Shown piece after piece: positions 1 to 8,386 of a stretch of 55,737 nt of DNA. Made by a program: the position numbers and the translations under genes. The DNA is from an uncultured Acetatifactor sp. (GTDB taxonomy: Bacteria > Bacillota > Clostridia > Lachnospirales > Lachnospiraceae): positions 1-55,737 of the forward strand of contig CAJUQT010000025.1 in NCBI GenBank assembly GCA_910588225.1. The letters are read 5' to 3'. A model generated the notes under the pieces. That model saw only the letters and a program-made list of their open reading frames with translations. It was not told the DNA's origin and made no database searches. The stretch's first letter is position 1, and the number at the start of each line of letters is the position of its first letter.

Positions 1-86
1 AGGCTGGGATTCCTGCAAGGCTTTACAGGGGGCCTGCCGTCTAAGGCTGGGATTCCTGCAAGGCTTTACAGGGGGCCTGCCGTCTA
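1..86. repeat. Two tandem 43-bp repeats plus a partial third
   Basis: A 43-bp unit starting AGGCTGGGATTCCTGCAAGG occurs twice without a mismatch (1-43 and 44-86). A degenerate third start (AGGCCCGGGTTTCTGCAG) follows at 87-104. The left end is cut by the window, so the copy number is unknown. An inverted imperfect copy lies at 533-571. There are no spacers, so this is not a CRISPR array. Confidence 0.9.
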
Positions 87-130
87 AGGCCCGGGTTTCT
101 GCAGCAAGTCAGGGTTAAAGCAAAGGGACG

Positions 131-325
131 GCAGAGGAGGCCTGGAGCTCTTTCCTCGGCGGGGTAACGCGCCGAGGAACTAACTGCCAACAGAAACTAA
201 GGCGCGAAAGTACCGCACCTAAGTTTCAGTAGGCAGTGGATTTCCTCTCTGCTAAAAGCACCCCCTGGTGCTTTCGAAAAGAGCTCCCGGCCTCCTCTGC
301 CTGTTTCTCAGCAGGTTAAACAGGC
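131..325. other. Multi-hairpin structured element (possible ncRNA or MITE)
   Basis: A long closing helix is visible: 131-153 pairs with 278-300 over 23 positions with one mismatch. Inside it are separate helices: CCTCGGCG (154-161) with CGCCGAGG (170-177); ACTGCC (183-188) with GGCAGT (232-237), enclosing GAAACTAAGG (193-202) with CCTAAGTTTC (218-227, one mismatch); and AAAGCACC (255-262) with GGTGCTTT (267-274). A further hairpin, GCCTGTTT/AAACAGGC, lies at 299-325. Together this is a closed multi-branch fold. There is no U-tract, so it is not a simple terminator. It could be a structured RNA or a foldable mobile DNA element. I do not recognise a named RNA family, and either strand could be the active one. 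Confidence 0.55.
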
Positions 326-346
326 ATGGTGCAGATATTGTGCTAA

Positions 347-385
347 GCGTTTTTAGCTGGCGTTTTTAGCTGGCGTGTTTAGTGG
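347..385. repeat. Three tandem 13-bp repeats
   Basis: GCGTTTTTAGCTG occurs at 347-359 and 360-372. A degenerate third copy, GCGTGTTTAGTGG, lies at 373-385. The repeats are between the structured element and the inverted copy of the 43-bp repeat. No function can be assigned. Confidence 0.8.
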
Positions 386-745
386 ATGTTACTATAGCTG
401 CATACAGGCTGTCTTTTCCTGCGTTCTGAACTTACTCTATACTTACCGGGCTATACAGAATGCTAAAATGGTAAACCAGACTGCGGTACTTCATATAAAA
501 ACTTGCAAAAAACAGGCGAAGGCCCTCTATAAATCCTTGCAGGAACCCTGGCCTTAGACGGCAGGTCCCTGTTGGTCATCTCAAGAGCCCAGGCCTTAGA
601 GATAGGCCCTTGCCGGGCATTGTCAGGAATTTGCCCCGGGGCTCAGGACCATAAAGGTCCTTGCAGGAAGCACCGCCCTTAGTGAATTAAATGCGAAGTT
701 AAAGTAACTGACAACAATCTATAAAAAGAAAGAGAGGAAAAACAG
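386..745. other. Gene-free stretch with an inverted copy of the 43-bp repeat
   Basis: No convincing gene is visible. A 60-codon ORF at 375-557 has no family match I recognise and no good ribosome binding site. 533-571 is an imperfect inverted copy of the 43-bp repeat, reading across the junction of two units (CCTTGCAGGAA...TTAGACGGCAGG). A weaker fragment (CCTTGCAGGAAGCACCGCCC) is at 659-678. The 5' untranslated region of the next gene must lie at the right end, but I cannot place its promoter with confidence. Confidence 0.5.
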
Positions 746-1756
746 ATGATTCGTATTGGCATTATTGGAGCAGGACGTATCGGAAAGGTACATTTGGAGT
801 CTATCACCTACCATGTGAAGAATGCGGTCGTAAAAGCTATGGCCGACCCCTTCATGAATGAGGAAACCGAGAAATTTATCCGGGGAATGGGCGTGGAGAA
901 GATTTACAAGGATTACAAAGCCATACTGGCAGACCCGGAAATTGACGCAGTGTTGGTCTGCTCGTCCACAGATACCCATGCCTCCATATCTATCGAGGCT
1001 ATCGAGGCAGGGAAAAATGTATTCTGTGAGAAGCCCGTGGACCATGCGCTGGATAAAATTAAAGCGGTGGAAGACGCCCTGGCAGCCCATCCGGAATGTA
1101 AGTTCCAGGTTGGATTCAACCGCCGTTTCGACCATAACTTTGCGGCGGTGCGCAAAGCATACGATGAAGGGAAAATCGGCGAAGCCCATATCCTGAAGAT
1201 AACCTCCAGAGATCCGGAGCCGCCCAATCCTGCGTATATCAAAGTATCCGGAGGAATGTTCCTGGATATGACCATTCATGACTTTGATATGGCATGTTTT
1301 CTCACTAACAGTGATGTGGAGGAAGTTTACGTACAGTCTGCTGTGCTGGTGGATCCCGCTATCGGCGAGCAGGGAGATGTGGATACTGCCATTATTACCC
1401 TGAAAATGACAAACGGAGCACTGGCAGTGATTGATAATTCCAGACGTGCCGCATACGGATATGATCAGCGCGCAGAGCTTTTCGGTTCCAAAGGAATGGT
1501 GGCAACCTCCAACGATACTCTTTCTTCCGCAGTACTTTCCAATGCAGAGGGTGTGACAGGGGAGAAACCGCTGTTCTTCTTCCTGGAGAGATATATGGAA
1601 TCCTTCTCGGAGGAAATGCGTCAGTTCGTGAATGCCTGTGAAAACGGCGGCGAAGTGCCGGTGGGCATCCATGCCGGAATGCAGTCGGTGAAAATCGGCC
1701 TTGCGGCAAAGAAATCTGTGGAAGAGCACAGACCGGTTAAAATTTCGGAACTTTAA
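746..1756 (+). CDS. iolG: Gfo/Idh/MocA oxidoreductase, probable inositol 2-dehydrogenase
   Basis: This 336-residue NAD-dependent sugar or polyol dehydrogenase most resembles IolG, which oxidises myo-inositol to scyllo-inosose in the cytoplasm. The N-terminal Rossmann fold shows GIIGAGRIGKVH at residues 5-16, and the family lysine lies in CEKPVD (K96). The C-terminal catalytic region has GGMFLDMTIHDFDM, with the Asp/His pair expected in this family. The length is typical. AGAGAGG lies a few bases upstream of the ATG. No other inositol-catabolism gene is nearby, so the substrate is inferred from sequence resemblance alone and a different polyol is possible. Confidence 0.8.
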   Translation: MIRIGIIGAGRIGKVHLESITYHVKNAVVKAMADPFMNEETEKFIRGMGVEKIYKDYKAILADPEIDAVLVCSSTDTHASISIEAIEAGKNVFCEKPVDHALDKIKAVEDALAAHPECKFQVGFNRRFDHNFAAVRKAYDEGKIGEAHILKITSRDPEPPNPAYIKVSGGMFLDMTIHDFDMACFLTNSDVEEVYVQSAVLVDPAIGEQGDVDTAIITLKMTNGALAVIDNSRRAAYGYDQRAELFGSKGMVATSNDTLSSAVLSNAEGVTGEKPLFFFLERYMESFSEEMRQFVNACENGGEVPVGIHAGMQSVKIGLAAKKSVEEHRPVKISEL

Positions 1757-1806
1757 AGAGCAATAAAAGCAGAGTGGCCGAAGAGTGGCCGGGTATATCA
1801 GGATAC

Positions 1807-1849
1807 CTCCCAGGCAGACAAGGGAAATAACCAAAGTCTGCCCTGGGAG
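1807..1849. terminator. Hairpin between convergent genes
   Basis: CTCCCAGGCAGAC (1807-1819) pairs with GTCTGCCCTGGGAG (1836-1849), with one bulged base. It sits between the convergent ends of the oxidoreductase and the minus-strand gene at 1861-2985. There is no clear U-tract, so its role as a bidirectional terminator rests on position. Confidence 0.45.
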
Positions 1850-1860
1850 ATAGGAGGGAC

Positions 1861-2985
1861 TTAATTTTCCATAAGAATTTCCTCTGTGACAGGATATCCG
1901 TTCCATGTGTTTCCGTCTGAACGATGATACTCTCTTACAACGGAGCCGTCCGCCTTTGTGTAATCGATGACAAAGATCTGACCGGTCTCAACTTTCATGG
2001 GATAATTATGGTAGGGCAATACATTTCCGGTTACAGGATTGCTTTTGAAATCATTGTATGCATCTTCCAGACGCCAGAATTCCCGGCATTGATAATCAGG
2101 AAGAAGAGTGGTTAAATCCTCCTTGCCGAAATAAAGCGCCGTATACTCTTTTCCGCCAATTTGAATGACGTCAGTTCCACAGGCCTCCTTATTGAGGGCC
2201 AGAGAAGTTAAATCCTCCGTATATAAAGCATCACCATATATTTTATGAAGCTGATTGGCCATACAGGGGACCGAATTTGTCTCATAATCCGTTGCTTCTG
2301 TGCCGGTATGTGCCGAACCGTATATTCCCATTACATCCTTATCTCTCAGGCTGTCAAATTCCCGGATAAAATTTTCTGTCATAGCATTTTCCCGGTAGAC
2401 AGGATCGGAATGTCGATAGTAGTATTGCCCCTGTTCCATGTTTTCCAGAGAATGTTTGTACAGTTCAGATTGCTCCTGGCCGCCGGACTCCAGGTATTCC
2501 AGAAACCGTTTTCCTGTGGTACCATACTGGTGTCCCACATCGGTTCCGTGGAAAACGGTCTCCGGACATTGACTTTTGATTTGCTTATAAAAGTCGATGA
2601 CCTCCTGGGAGGATATTGCTGTTCCTGCCCAATCCTGATATAAGATATCCAAAATGTCATCATCGTCAGAATGCATCCAGACATTCAGATATTCCGCCGT
2701 ATAATATGGAAGCTCCACAAACAGATCCCGCATATTGTCATTATGATAATAAGATGACCATAATTCAAACTCTTTTTCCAGGATATTCTGGACAGAGTGT
2801 GTTTCTCCATATAAGAAAATTTTTCCGGAGGAGTGTTTATTTTCTGACGTGGAGTGCGTAGCAGAATCCGGATAAAAGAATCCTGTTTTGGATTCTTTTA
2901 TAAAATATCCCAGAAAAATAAGCGCTGCAACACCAATTACCATGGTGAGAATGATGATTGTCTTTCTGTTTTGTTTTGTGTTCAT
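1861..2985 (-). CDS. Membrane-anchored TraB/ChaN/erythromycin-esterase-like protein, function unknown
   Basis: This 374-residue protein has one N-terminal membrane segment (about residues 9-29), and the rest is probably outside the cell. A short Ser/His-rich stretch follows, then a folded domain with FLYGETH (57-63), VELPYYTAEYL (90-100), FHGTDVGHQY (145-154) and, later, GIYGSAH. The paired G-E-x-H and G-S-A-H motifs recall the TraB/ChaN and erythromycin-esterase superfamily, whose members use such residues for metal binding or hydrolysis. I do not recognise the exact family and no substrate can be given. The ATG at 2985 is preceded by AGGGGAG. The gene stands alone and converges on the oxidoreductase. 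Confidence 0.55.
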   Translation of the reverse strand: MNTKQNRKTIIILTMVIGVAALIFLGYFIKESKTGFFYPDSATHSTSENKHSSGKIFLYGETHSVQNILEKEFELWSSYYHNDNMRDLFVELPYYTAEYLNVWMHSDDDDILDILYQDWAGTAISSQEVIDFYKQIKSQCPETVFHGTDVGHQYGTTGKRFLEYLESGGQEQSELYKHSLENMEQGQYYYRHSDPVYRENAMTENFIREFDSLRDKDVMGIYGSAHTGTEATDYETNSVPCMANQLHKIYGDALYTEDLTSLALNKEACGTDVIQIGGKEYTALYFGKEDLTTLLPDYQCREFWRLEDAYNDFKSNPVTGNVLPYHNYPMKVETGQIFVIDYTKADGSVVREYHRSDGNTWNGYPVTEEILMEN

Positions 2986-3209
2986 ATTTGCCGCTCCCCT
3001 GTAGAGTCCGGTAGACTTTTACTTGTTATCAAACTGGATCGCCCTTTTCATTGTTTATGAAAAGATTATCATTTTTCCGTTTGATTGGCAAGCAGTTTCA
3101 CTTCTTGTACAAAATTCATTTTGGTACAAAAGTGTGATGAGTATTTTTATTTTTGGCGTCATATGTTTCAATTTCTGGTATCAGGTTTCCGGTATCGTCA
3201 ATAATTTTC

Positions 3210-3238
3210 TTGACAATGCCCTTTTGATGTTGTACACT
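3210..3238 (+). promoter_or_regulatory. Candidate sigma-A promoter for the leader ORF/Uma2 unit
   Basis: TTGACA (3210-3215) and TACACT (3233-3238) are separated by 17 bases. They lie about 135 bases upstream of the leader ORF. The rest of 3001-3374 holds no gene I can support; it is AT-rich promoter DNA for the two divergent transcripts. Confidence 0.5.
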
Positions 3239-3374
3239 ACTTTTATCAAGACTATTCGATGAATCGTATATATAGAATCTGTACTTTCAAGGCAAATTCT
3301 GCCGATTTATTCAGACAAAAATAGAATAGGGCAGGACTATGTCTGCGAGGCTCCTGCCGGGACAGGAGGATTTT

Positions 3375-3437
3375 ATGGAACAAATGGCAAGAAGAGAAGC
3401 ACTGTACATGCAGCATGTTCTGCATGTACAGTGCTGA
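3375..3437 (+). CDS. 20-residue leader peptide ORF overlapping a perfect hairpin
   Basis: An ATG at 3375 follows a strong AGGAGG (3363-3368) and opens a 20-codon ORF, MEQMARREALYMQHVLHVQC, that stops at 3435-3437. The stop lies one base before the ribosome binding site of the Uma2 gene. The second half of the ORF is encoded by both arms of a perfect 15-bp hairpin (3399-3434). This is the layout of a translational-coupling or attenuation leader. It resembles no protein family I know, and the regulatory role is inference. Confidence 0.5.
   Translation: MEQMARREALYMQHVLHVQC
3399..3434 (+). promoter_or_regulatory. Perfect 15-bp inverted repeat with 6-base loop
   Basis: GCACTGTACATGCAG (3399-3413) and CTGCATGTACAGTGC (3420-3434) are perfect complements around the loop CATGTT. 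The structure lies inside the leader ORF and ends five bases before the AGGAGGG of the downstream gene. There is no U-tract, so control of ribosome entry is more likely than termination. A DNA-binding site is the alternative. Confidence 0.75.
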
Positions 3438-3448
3438 CAGGAGGGAAA

Positions 3449-3985
3449 ATGCATACAATTGATGATATTCTGGCCTTGCCGGAAGGAGAGAGGGCGGAAC
3501 TGATTGACGGAGAAATGTTCATGATGGCCACGCCTACCCGCAGACATCAGAAGACGGTGGGATGGCTTTATGCCATGATTTTTCATCACATTATGAGGAA
3601 AGGGGGAAAGTGTGAAGTGGATGTGTCTCCCTTTGCGGTATTTCTGAAAAATGACAGATGGAATTACGTGGAGCCGGATGTCATTGTCACCTGCAACAGG
3701 GACAAGCTGGATGATCAGGGCTGCCATGGTGCGCCGGACTGGGTGATGGAAGTGTTGTCTCCCTCCAGTGTTGTCATGGACTGCCGCAGGAAGCTGGAGG
3801 CTTACAGAAGCGCCGGAGTCAGAGCGTATTGGATTGTTGACCACAGGAAAGAGACTGTAACCATATATGATTTCGAAGGGGAGGATAAGGAACCGAAGGT
3901 ATACGGCTTTACGGATGTCATCCGTTCAGGGATTGTGGAAGATTTGGAGCTGGATTTTGCACAGCTTCAGGAGTATCTCAGATGA
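3449..3985 (+). CDS. Uma2 family (DUF820) PD-(D/E)XK nuclease-like protein
   Basis: This 178-residue protein carries the Uma2 signature. ELIDGEMF is near the N-terminus, followed by VEPDVIV, then APDWVMEVLSPSS and a spaced D...K...Y..AGV element ending in YWIVD. These supply the acidic residues and lysine of the PD-(D/E)XK nuclease fold. The family is common in cyanobacteria and Clostridia and has no settled cellular role. A GTG at 3431 would extend the ORF by six codons, but the ATG at 3449 has AGGAGGG at ideal spacing and is preferred. The gene is immediately preceded by the leader ORF and hairpin. Confidence 0.85.
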   Translation: MHTIDDILALPEGERAELIDGEMFMMATPTRRHQKTVGWLYAMIFHHIMRKGGKCEVDVSPFAVFLKNDRWNYVEPDVIVTCNRDKLDDQGCHGAPDWVMEVLSPSSVVMDCRRKLEAYRSAGVRAYWIVDHRKETVTIYDFEGEDKEPKVYGFTDVIRSGIVEDLELDFAQLQEYLR

Positions 3986-4101
3986 CGGTATACTGAAATT
4001 CCAATGGAAATGCAGAACAGGAATGCTGGGACGCGTAACGTAAATGATGATGCGATGATATCTGTTTTTATTTGCGCCCAGGCGCACAAAGGGAGAAGAG
4101 A

Positions 4102-4908
4102 ATGAAAGCTTTTAGTTTATTTCCGGCCGAGCAGGCGGAACAGATTCGCTATGTGCTGTGTGATATTGATGACACCATCACAACAGAAGGAAAGCTGACT
4201 GCCGCTGCATACGCGGCAATGTGGAAGCTGCATGACAGCGGGATAGCAGTTATCCCTGTTACGGGAAGGCCTGCGGGCTGGTGCGATATGATTGTGAGAC
4301 AATGGCCGGTTCGGGCTGTTGTGGGCGAAAACGGCGCATTTGTGTATTATTTCGAGGACAATCATCTGAAAAGTTTTATACATCCGGATGTAGCCGGCGG
4401 CGATGTCCGGGAAAAACTGCAGGCTGTGACAAAAGCTTGTCTTGAGGGTGTGCCGGGCTGTCGGCCGGCCAAGGATCAGTTTGCACGGATTTATGACGCG
4501 GCCATTGATTTTAATGAAGACCCTCCCTATCTGGGCTTTGAGGCAGCGGAAAAAATCAGGGCCATCTGCGAAAGCATGGGAGCTGTGGCAAAGGTGAGCT
4601 CGATTCATGTGAACACATGGTTCGGAGATTACGACAAAGTGAGTATGACTCGTCTGTTTTTTGAGTCGGTGCTGGGAGTGTCGGAAGAAGAAATGAAGCG
4701 CAGTGTTGTGTTTTTTGGGGATTCTCCTAATGACGAGCCGATGTTTGCATATTTTCCGCAGTCTGTTGCCGTGGCAAACATCCAGCCCTTTGTGGATAAG
4801 CTGCAGCATTTGCCGGCCTACAGAACGCAGCTGTGTTCCGGAGAGGGGTTTGCACACGCGGTGGATTATCTGCTGAGTCTTTGCAGCGGGGCTGCCGAAC
4901 GGAAATAA
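4102..4908 (+). CDS. HAD superfamily (IIB/Cof-like) phosphatase
   Basis: This 268-residue cytoplasmic hydrolase has the HAD nucleophile motif DIDDTIT with D21 and D23, motif II in PVTGRP, and a C-terminal FFGDSPNDEPMF motif carrying the magnesium-binding aspartates. The arrangement and size fit subclass IIB sugar-phosphate phosphatases. The substrate cannot be deduced. An in-frame upstream extension to 4072 exists, but the ATG at 4102 follows GGGAGAAGAG and starts the conserved part. A hairpin follows the stop. Confidence 0.8.
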   Translation: MKAFSLFPAEQAEQIRYVLCDIDDTITTEGKLTAAAYAAMWKLHDSGIAVIPVTGRPAGWCDMIVRQWPVRAVVGENGAFVYYFEDNHLKSFIHPDVAGGDVREKLQAVTKACLEGVPGCRPAKDQFARIYDAAIDFNEDPPYLGFEAAEKIRAICESMGAVAKVSSIHVNTWFGDYDKVSMTRLFFESVLGVSEEEMKRSVVFFGDSPNDEPMFAYFPQSVAVANIQPFVDKLQHLPAYRTQLCSGEGFAHAVDYLLSLCSGAAERK

Positions 4909-4922
4909 AGGATACGAAACTC

Positions 4923-4960
4923 TGACAGGAGGCTGCCGGAAAAGAGCAGCCGTTCTGTCA
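4923..4960 (+). terminator. Hairpin after the HAD phosphatase gene
   Basis: TGACAG/CTGTCA (4923-4928, 4955-4960) enclose GGCTGC/GCAGCC (4931-4936, 4946-4951). It lies between two convergent genes. The U-tract is poor, so termination is likely but not certain. Confidence 0.5.
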
Positions 4961-5009
4961 GGGACAGTCTGAATTTAATTCCGGTACGCTGTCCGAAAAA
5001 ATACGGTAT

Positions 5010-6992
5010 TTACCAGAGTTTTCTTTTCGTTTCTTTCCCGGTGGCAAAGGGACCGGGCAGTGCGGCTGTACCTCTGTGCTCGCCCAGATAATCTTCGTTA
5101 AAGAGAATGGCCGTTCCGTCCGGATTCTCAAATCTCTGTTCCGGCTCAAAGGCGTATCCCAGAATATCACTGTTGATGATGCCGGTCTTAAAATCTTTCA
5201 AAAAGTCATACAGATTGGTTTCCAGGCAATAGCTTCCCTCGACTTCTTTCAGCTCCACAGAAATTCTGTCTGTCTGGTTTACCAGATTTTCTTTTTCATT
5301 TTTCCAGGGTTTGGCTCCGTTAAAATAGGCATTTCCATTTGCCCAGACCGGAAGATGGGAGAAATGATATTTCTCAAGAGCTCCCATATCTGCAGGCTTG
5401 TCCATTTCAAAGTGACTGATCCATTCGTCATATGTGGGATATTCGTCGAACAGGTGGGTACCGACCTCCTGATTCTCCGGATCCTTTGTATCCGGTTCCA
5501 CAGGCCAGTTCTGTACGAATATGTTGTTGTAAAAACGGTCGTCTCCGTGAAGGATGGTCATAAAGCCTGCCACTTCCGTGCGGTGGCGAATATGATAGGG
5601 TGTGTAGCGTGCGCGGTTGACTCCTTCCACCACACTGTCAGTGCCTTTGCCTACCAATCCGAATCTGCCCAGCATCAGATTGTGAACAAGAGCCACACCT
5701 TCCGTGGCAAGCGTAACACTCACTTTGGAAAGCATGATATTGTTGTCAATCAGCGTCGGTCCGTGCCCCACCTCGATAAAGATATCCTGACTGAACATGG
5801 AACCGGCCGCTCTGGGCGTATTGTCCGGCACATAATTGTCATGCAGAAGATTCTGGGTGATACGTGTTCCCTGTGCCTGCCAGTCACACCAGATTCCCAT
5901 GGTGGAATGGTGGATATGATTGCGGCGCATTACCACGTCAATTGCGGCGTGCAGCTTGATTCCGGCAATTTCCGCACCTCCCAGCTGCTGCATGTTGTTG
6001 ATATGGTGGATATGGTTATCCTCGATGAGGCTGAACACAGCGCCCATACGGCCCACGATACCGGTCTGCTCGCAGTGATGGATATGACAGCGGCGGACGA
6101 TATGACTTCCGATCTTTTCCTTGGTCCATCCGTGATATTGCCCTCGGCATACGGCGTCACGCTCCATCTGGGTAGGACTTTTTACATGTTTTCTGGTAAA
6201 GTAGTGATCGTTTTCCGGGTCATAATATTTTCCCAGAGAGATGCCGCAGCATTTACTGTTGCTGATATCACAGTCCTCGATAACCCATCCCTTTGACCAA
6301 TGGGGACCGATCATTCCGTCCTGATATGCGGCGGGAGGGGCCCAGGTGGTGGCTGCTTTTTCCACGGTAAAACCGCTGAAGGTGATATAGCTTACCCCTG
6401 TTTTGGAAGGCATAAAGCAGTTCCTGCGCACATTGATTTCCACAGTTTCTTCATTTGGATTTTTCCCCTGGAAATTGGCGTAGATTATGGTTTCGTCTCC
6501 ATCCTGTTCGGTATACCATTTGTATACGGACCATTCCGGCTCCCAGGACGGCGCATATACTTCTCCCTTGAGGCATTCTTCCAGAGATTCTGTTTCGTAC
6601 AGCTGGCGGCCGTTGAGATAAACGGCTCCGGTGTGACGAACTACCGGTGCGAAGTACCAGTCTCCGCCTATCATTGTGGTGTAAGGGTTGTAACTTCCGA
6701 ATACACCGTTATTGACACGGCAGACCCATACATTTCCTTCGTGATGCTTCCAGTCTTTCATATCCTCCGCGCCGGTAATCACCGCGCCAAGGGGTTTCTC
6801 ACTGCGATACACAATTCTGGAATCTTCCGTTCCTCCGTTGACCGGGTCCACATATTCGCGATACACGCCGGGCGCTACCAGAATCTCGTCTCCGGGCACC
6901 GCGATTTTTGCCGCATCATTGATATGCCTGAAGGGCATTTCTTTGCTGCCGTTTCCATTTTGGGGGGCGGCATTGCTGACATAGATAATCAT
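5010..6992 (-). CDS. GH120-type beta-xylosidase (right-handed beta-helix)
   Basis: This 660-residue protein matches, by recalled family pattern, the GH120 beta-xylosidases such as XylC of Thermoanaerobacterium, which release xylose from xylo-oligosaccharides. The family hallmarks are in order: a beta-helix N-terminus with PGVYREYVDP (41-50), TWAPPAAYQDGMIGPHWSKG (216-235), EIAGIKLHAAIDV (341-353), then CDWQAQGTR and IFIEVGHGP. D370 and E407 align with the residues described as nucleophile and acid/base. There is no signal peptide, so it probably acts inside the cell on imported oligosaccharides. AGGAGG precedes the ATG. No xylan transporter or regulator is adjacent. Several HxH-rich repeats reflect helix turns. 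Confidence 0.88.
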   Translation of the reverse strand: MIIYVSNAAPQNGNGSKEMPFRHINDAAKIAVPGDEILVAPGVYREYVDPVNGGTEDSRIVYRSEKPLGAVITGAEDMKDWKHHEGNVWVCRVNNGVFGSYNPYTTMIGGDWYFAPVVRHTGAVYLNGRQLYETESLEECLKGEVYAPSWEPEWSVYKWYTEQDGDETIIYANFQGKNPNEETVEINVRRNCFMPSKTGVSYITFSGFTVEKAATTWAPPAAYQDGMIGPHWSKGWVIEDCDISNSKCCGISLGKYYDPENDHYFTRKHVKSPTQMERDAVCRGQYHGWTKEKIGSHIVRRCHIHHCEQTGIVGRMGAVFSLIEDNHIHHINNMQQLGGAEIAGIKLHAAIDVVMRRNHIHHSTMGIWCDWQAQGTRITQNLLHDNYVPDNTPRAAGSMFSQDIFIEVGHGPTLIDNNIMLSKVSVTLATEGVALVHNLMLGRFGLVGKGTDSVVEGVNRARYTPYHIRHRTEVAGFMTILHGDDRFYNNIFVQNWPVEPDTKDPENQEVGTHLFDEYPTYDEWISHFEMDKPADMGALEKYHFSHLPVWANGNAYFNGAKPWKNEKENLVNQTDRISVELKEVEGSYCLETNLYDFLKDFKTGIINSDILGYAFEPEQRFENPDGTAILFNEDYLGEHRGTAALPGPFATGKETKRKLW

Positions 6993-7255
6993 AGTCTGAC
7001 CTCCTGTTTTTCGACCGTCAGGTCTGTTTTCTTATCTGTTCAGACAGGTTTTCCGTCTGCTTCTTTATCAGTATAGTACAGTCGGCAGGAAAGAACCAGT
7101 TACTTTTTGGTGTATAGTACTCAAATATTGCGCTATCCGGAACAGGACTATGGAAATAACTCGGAATGGATCCCGAAGGAAGCAGTGGCATATGGACTGC
7201 AATCATGGTAAGATAAAGGGAACACAGGCTGGCAGCCGGGCGAAAGGAGTGTAAA

Positions 7256-8383
7256 ATGAGAACAATTTATGAAGATGCGGAGAAAATATTTGTGGAGCTG
7301 GTGGAGATTGACTCGCCTTCCTTAAAGGAAAAAAAGATGGCGGACCATATCAGAGAGCTGTTCCGCGGGCTGGGAGTGGCGCTGACGGAGGACCAAACCG
7401 CGGAGGTGACAGGTTCCGATGCGGGCAATCTCTATGGCTGTGTAAAAGGAGGGAAAGAAGGGAGCTCGATTCTTCTATCCGCACATATGGATACGGTTAT
7501 GCCGGCTTACGGGAAGAAGGCGGTATTCGGAGAGAATGGGGAGGTACACAGTGATGGGACAACCGTACTGGGTGCGGATGACCTGGCCGGCGTTACAGCT
7601 ATTTATGAGGCGGTAAAATATCTGAAAGAAAATCAGATAGCCCACTATGACATAGAGCTTCTGTTTACAACGGGGGAAGAGATTTACGGCAAGGGGGCGA
7701 AGGCATTTGACTACAGAAGACTGAAGGCAGAACGGGCGTATGTTCTGGACTTGAGCGGGAGGATAGGGGACGCGGCATATGCGGCTCCTTCCATTCTCTC
7801 TTTCACTGCCTGTATGGAGGGGAAAGCTGCCCATGCCGGATTCTGCCCGGAGGAAGGGGCCAACGCCATCGCGGCGGCATCCCGGGCCATAGCAGTTCTT
7901 CGGCAGGGGAGAATTGATGAAGATACCACGGCCAATATCGGTATGATTTCCGGGGGCAAGGGAATTAATATTGTATCGCCGGAGTGTGTGGTGAGGGGGG
8001 AGGTACGCAGCCTGAAGCATGAAAAGGCGGTGGAATTTCTCAGGGAATACAGAGAAGCATTTGAAAAGGCCGCGGCAGAATCCGGGGTCAGGCTGCGCTG
8101 GGAAGAGTCTGTGGATATCAGGGCTTATGAAACAGGGCTTGACAGCAAGGCTGTGACAGCGTACCGGAAAGCGACGGAGAAAGCGGGGATAGAGCCCAGG
8201 CTGGTGAAGACATTCGGCGGAAGCGACGAAAATGTGTATTTTCAGTATGGGATAGAAGGAATTGTAATGGCCACATCCATGAATTGTGTTCACAGCTGCC
8301 AGGAATATACGAATATTCACGAAATTGTATCCGTCACGGAAATTCTGATTCATTTGCTGCGTGGAGAAGATGAAGGAAACTGA
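7256..8383 (+). CDS. M20 family metallopeptidase (PepT-like)
   Basis: This 375-residue zinc peptidase contains SAHMDTV (first zinc ligand His and the following catalytic Asp), GADDLAG (bridging Asp), TTGEEIYGKGA (catalytic Glu pair), YVLDLSG and a C-terminal FGGSDENVY...CVHSCQEYTNI with the last His ligand. This order is that of the PepT-like M20 subgroup, which trims short peptides in the cytoplasm. It could equally hydrolyse another amide. AAAGGAG lies six bases before the ATG. It converges on thiT across a strong shared terminator. Confidence 0.85.
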   Translation: MRTIYEDAEKIFVELVEIDSPSLKEKKMADHIRELFRGLGVALTEDQTAEVTGSDAGNLYGCVKGGKEGSSILLSAHMDTVMPAYGKKAVFGENGEVHSDGTTVLGADDLAGVTAIYEAVKYLKENQIAHYDIELLFTTGEEIYGKGAKAFDYRRLKAERAYVLDLSGRIGDAAYAAPSILSFTACMEGKAAHAGFCPEEGANAIAAASRAIAVLRQGRIDEDTTANIGMISGGKGINIVSPECVVRGEVRSLKHEKAVEFLREYREAFEKAAAESGVRLRWEESVDIRAYETGLDSKAVTAYRKATEKAGIEPRLVKTFGGSDENVYFQYGIEGIVMATSMNCVHSCQEYTNIHEIVSVTEILIHLLRGEDEGN

Positions 8384-8386
8384 CTA

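Noticed and set aside
1..86. Possible CRISPR array
   Set aside because: The two exact repeats adjoin directly with no spacers, and no cas gene is present.
375..557. 60-codon ORF in the repeat-rich region
   Set aside because: It has no ribosome binding site, overlaps an inverted repeat copy and resembles no family.
719..1906. Long minus-strand ORF opposite the inositol-dehydrogenase-like gene
   Set aside because: It is a shadow of the well-supported plus-strand gene and has no ribosome binding site or motif.
5076..6296. Long plus-strand ORF opposite the GH120 gene
   Set aside because: It is antisense to a gene with clear family motifs and has no motif of its own.
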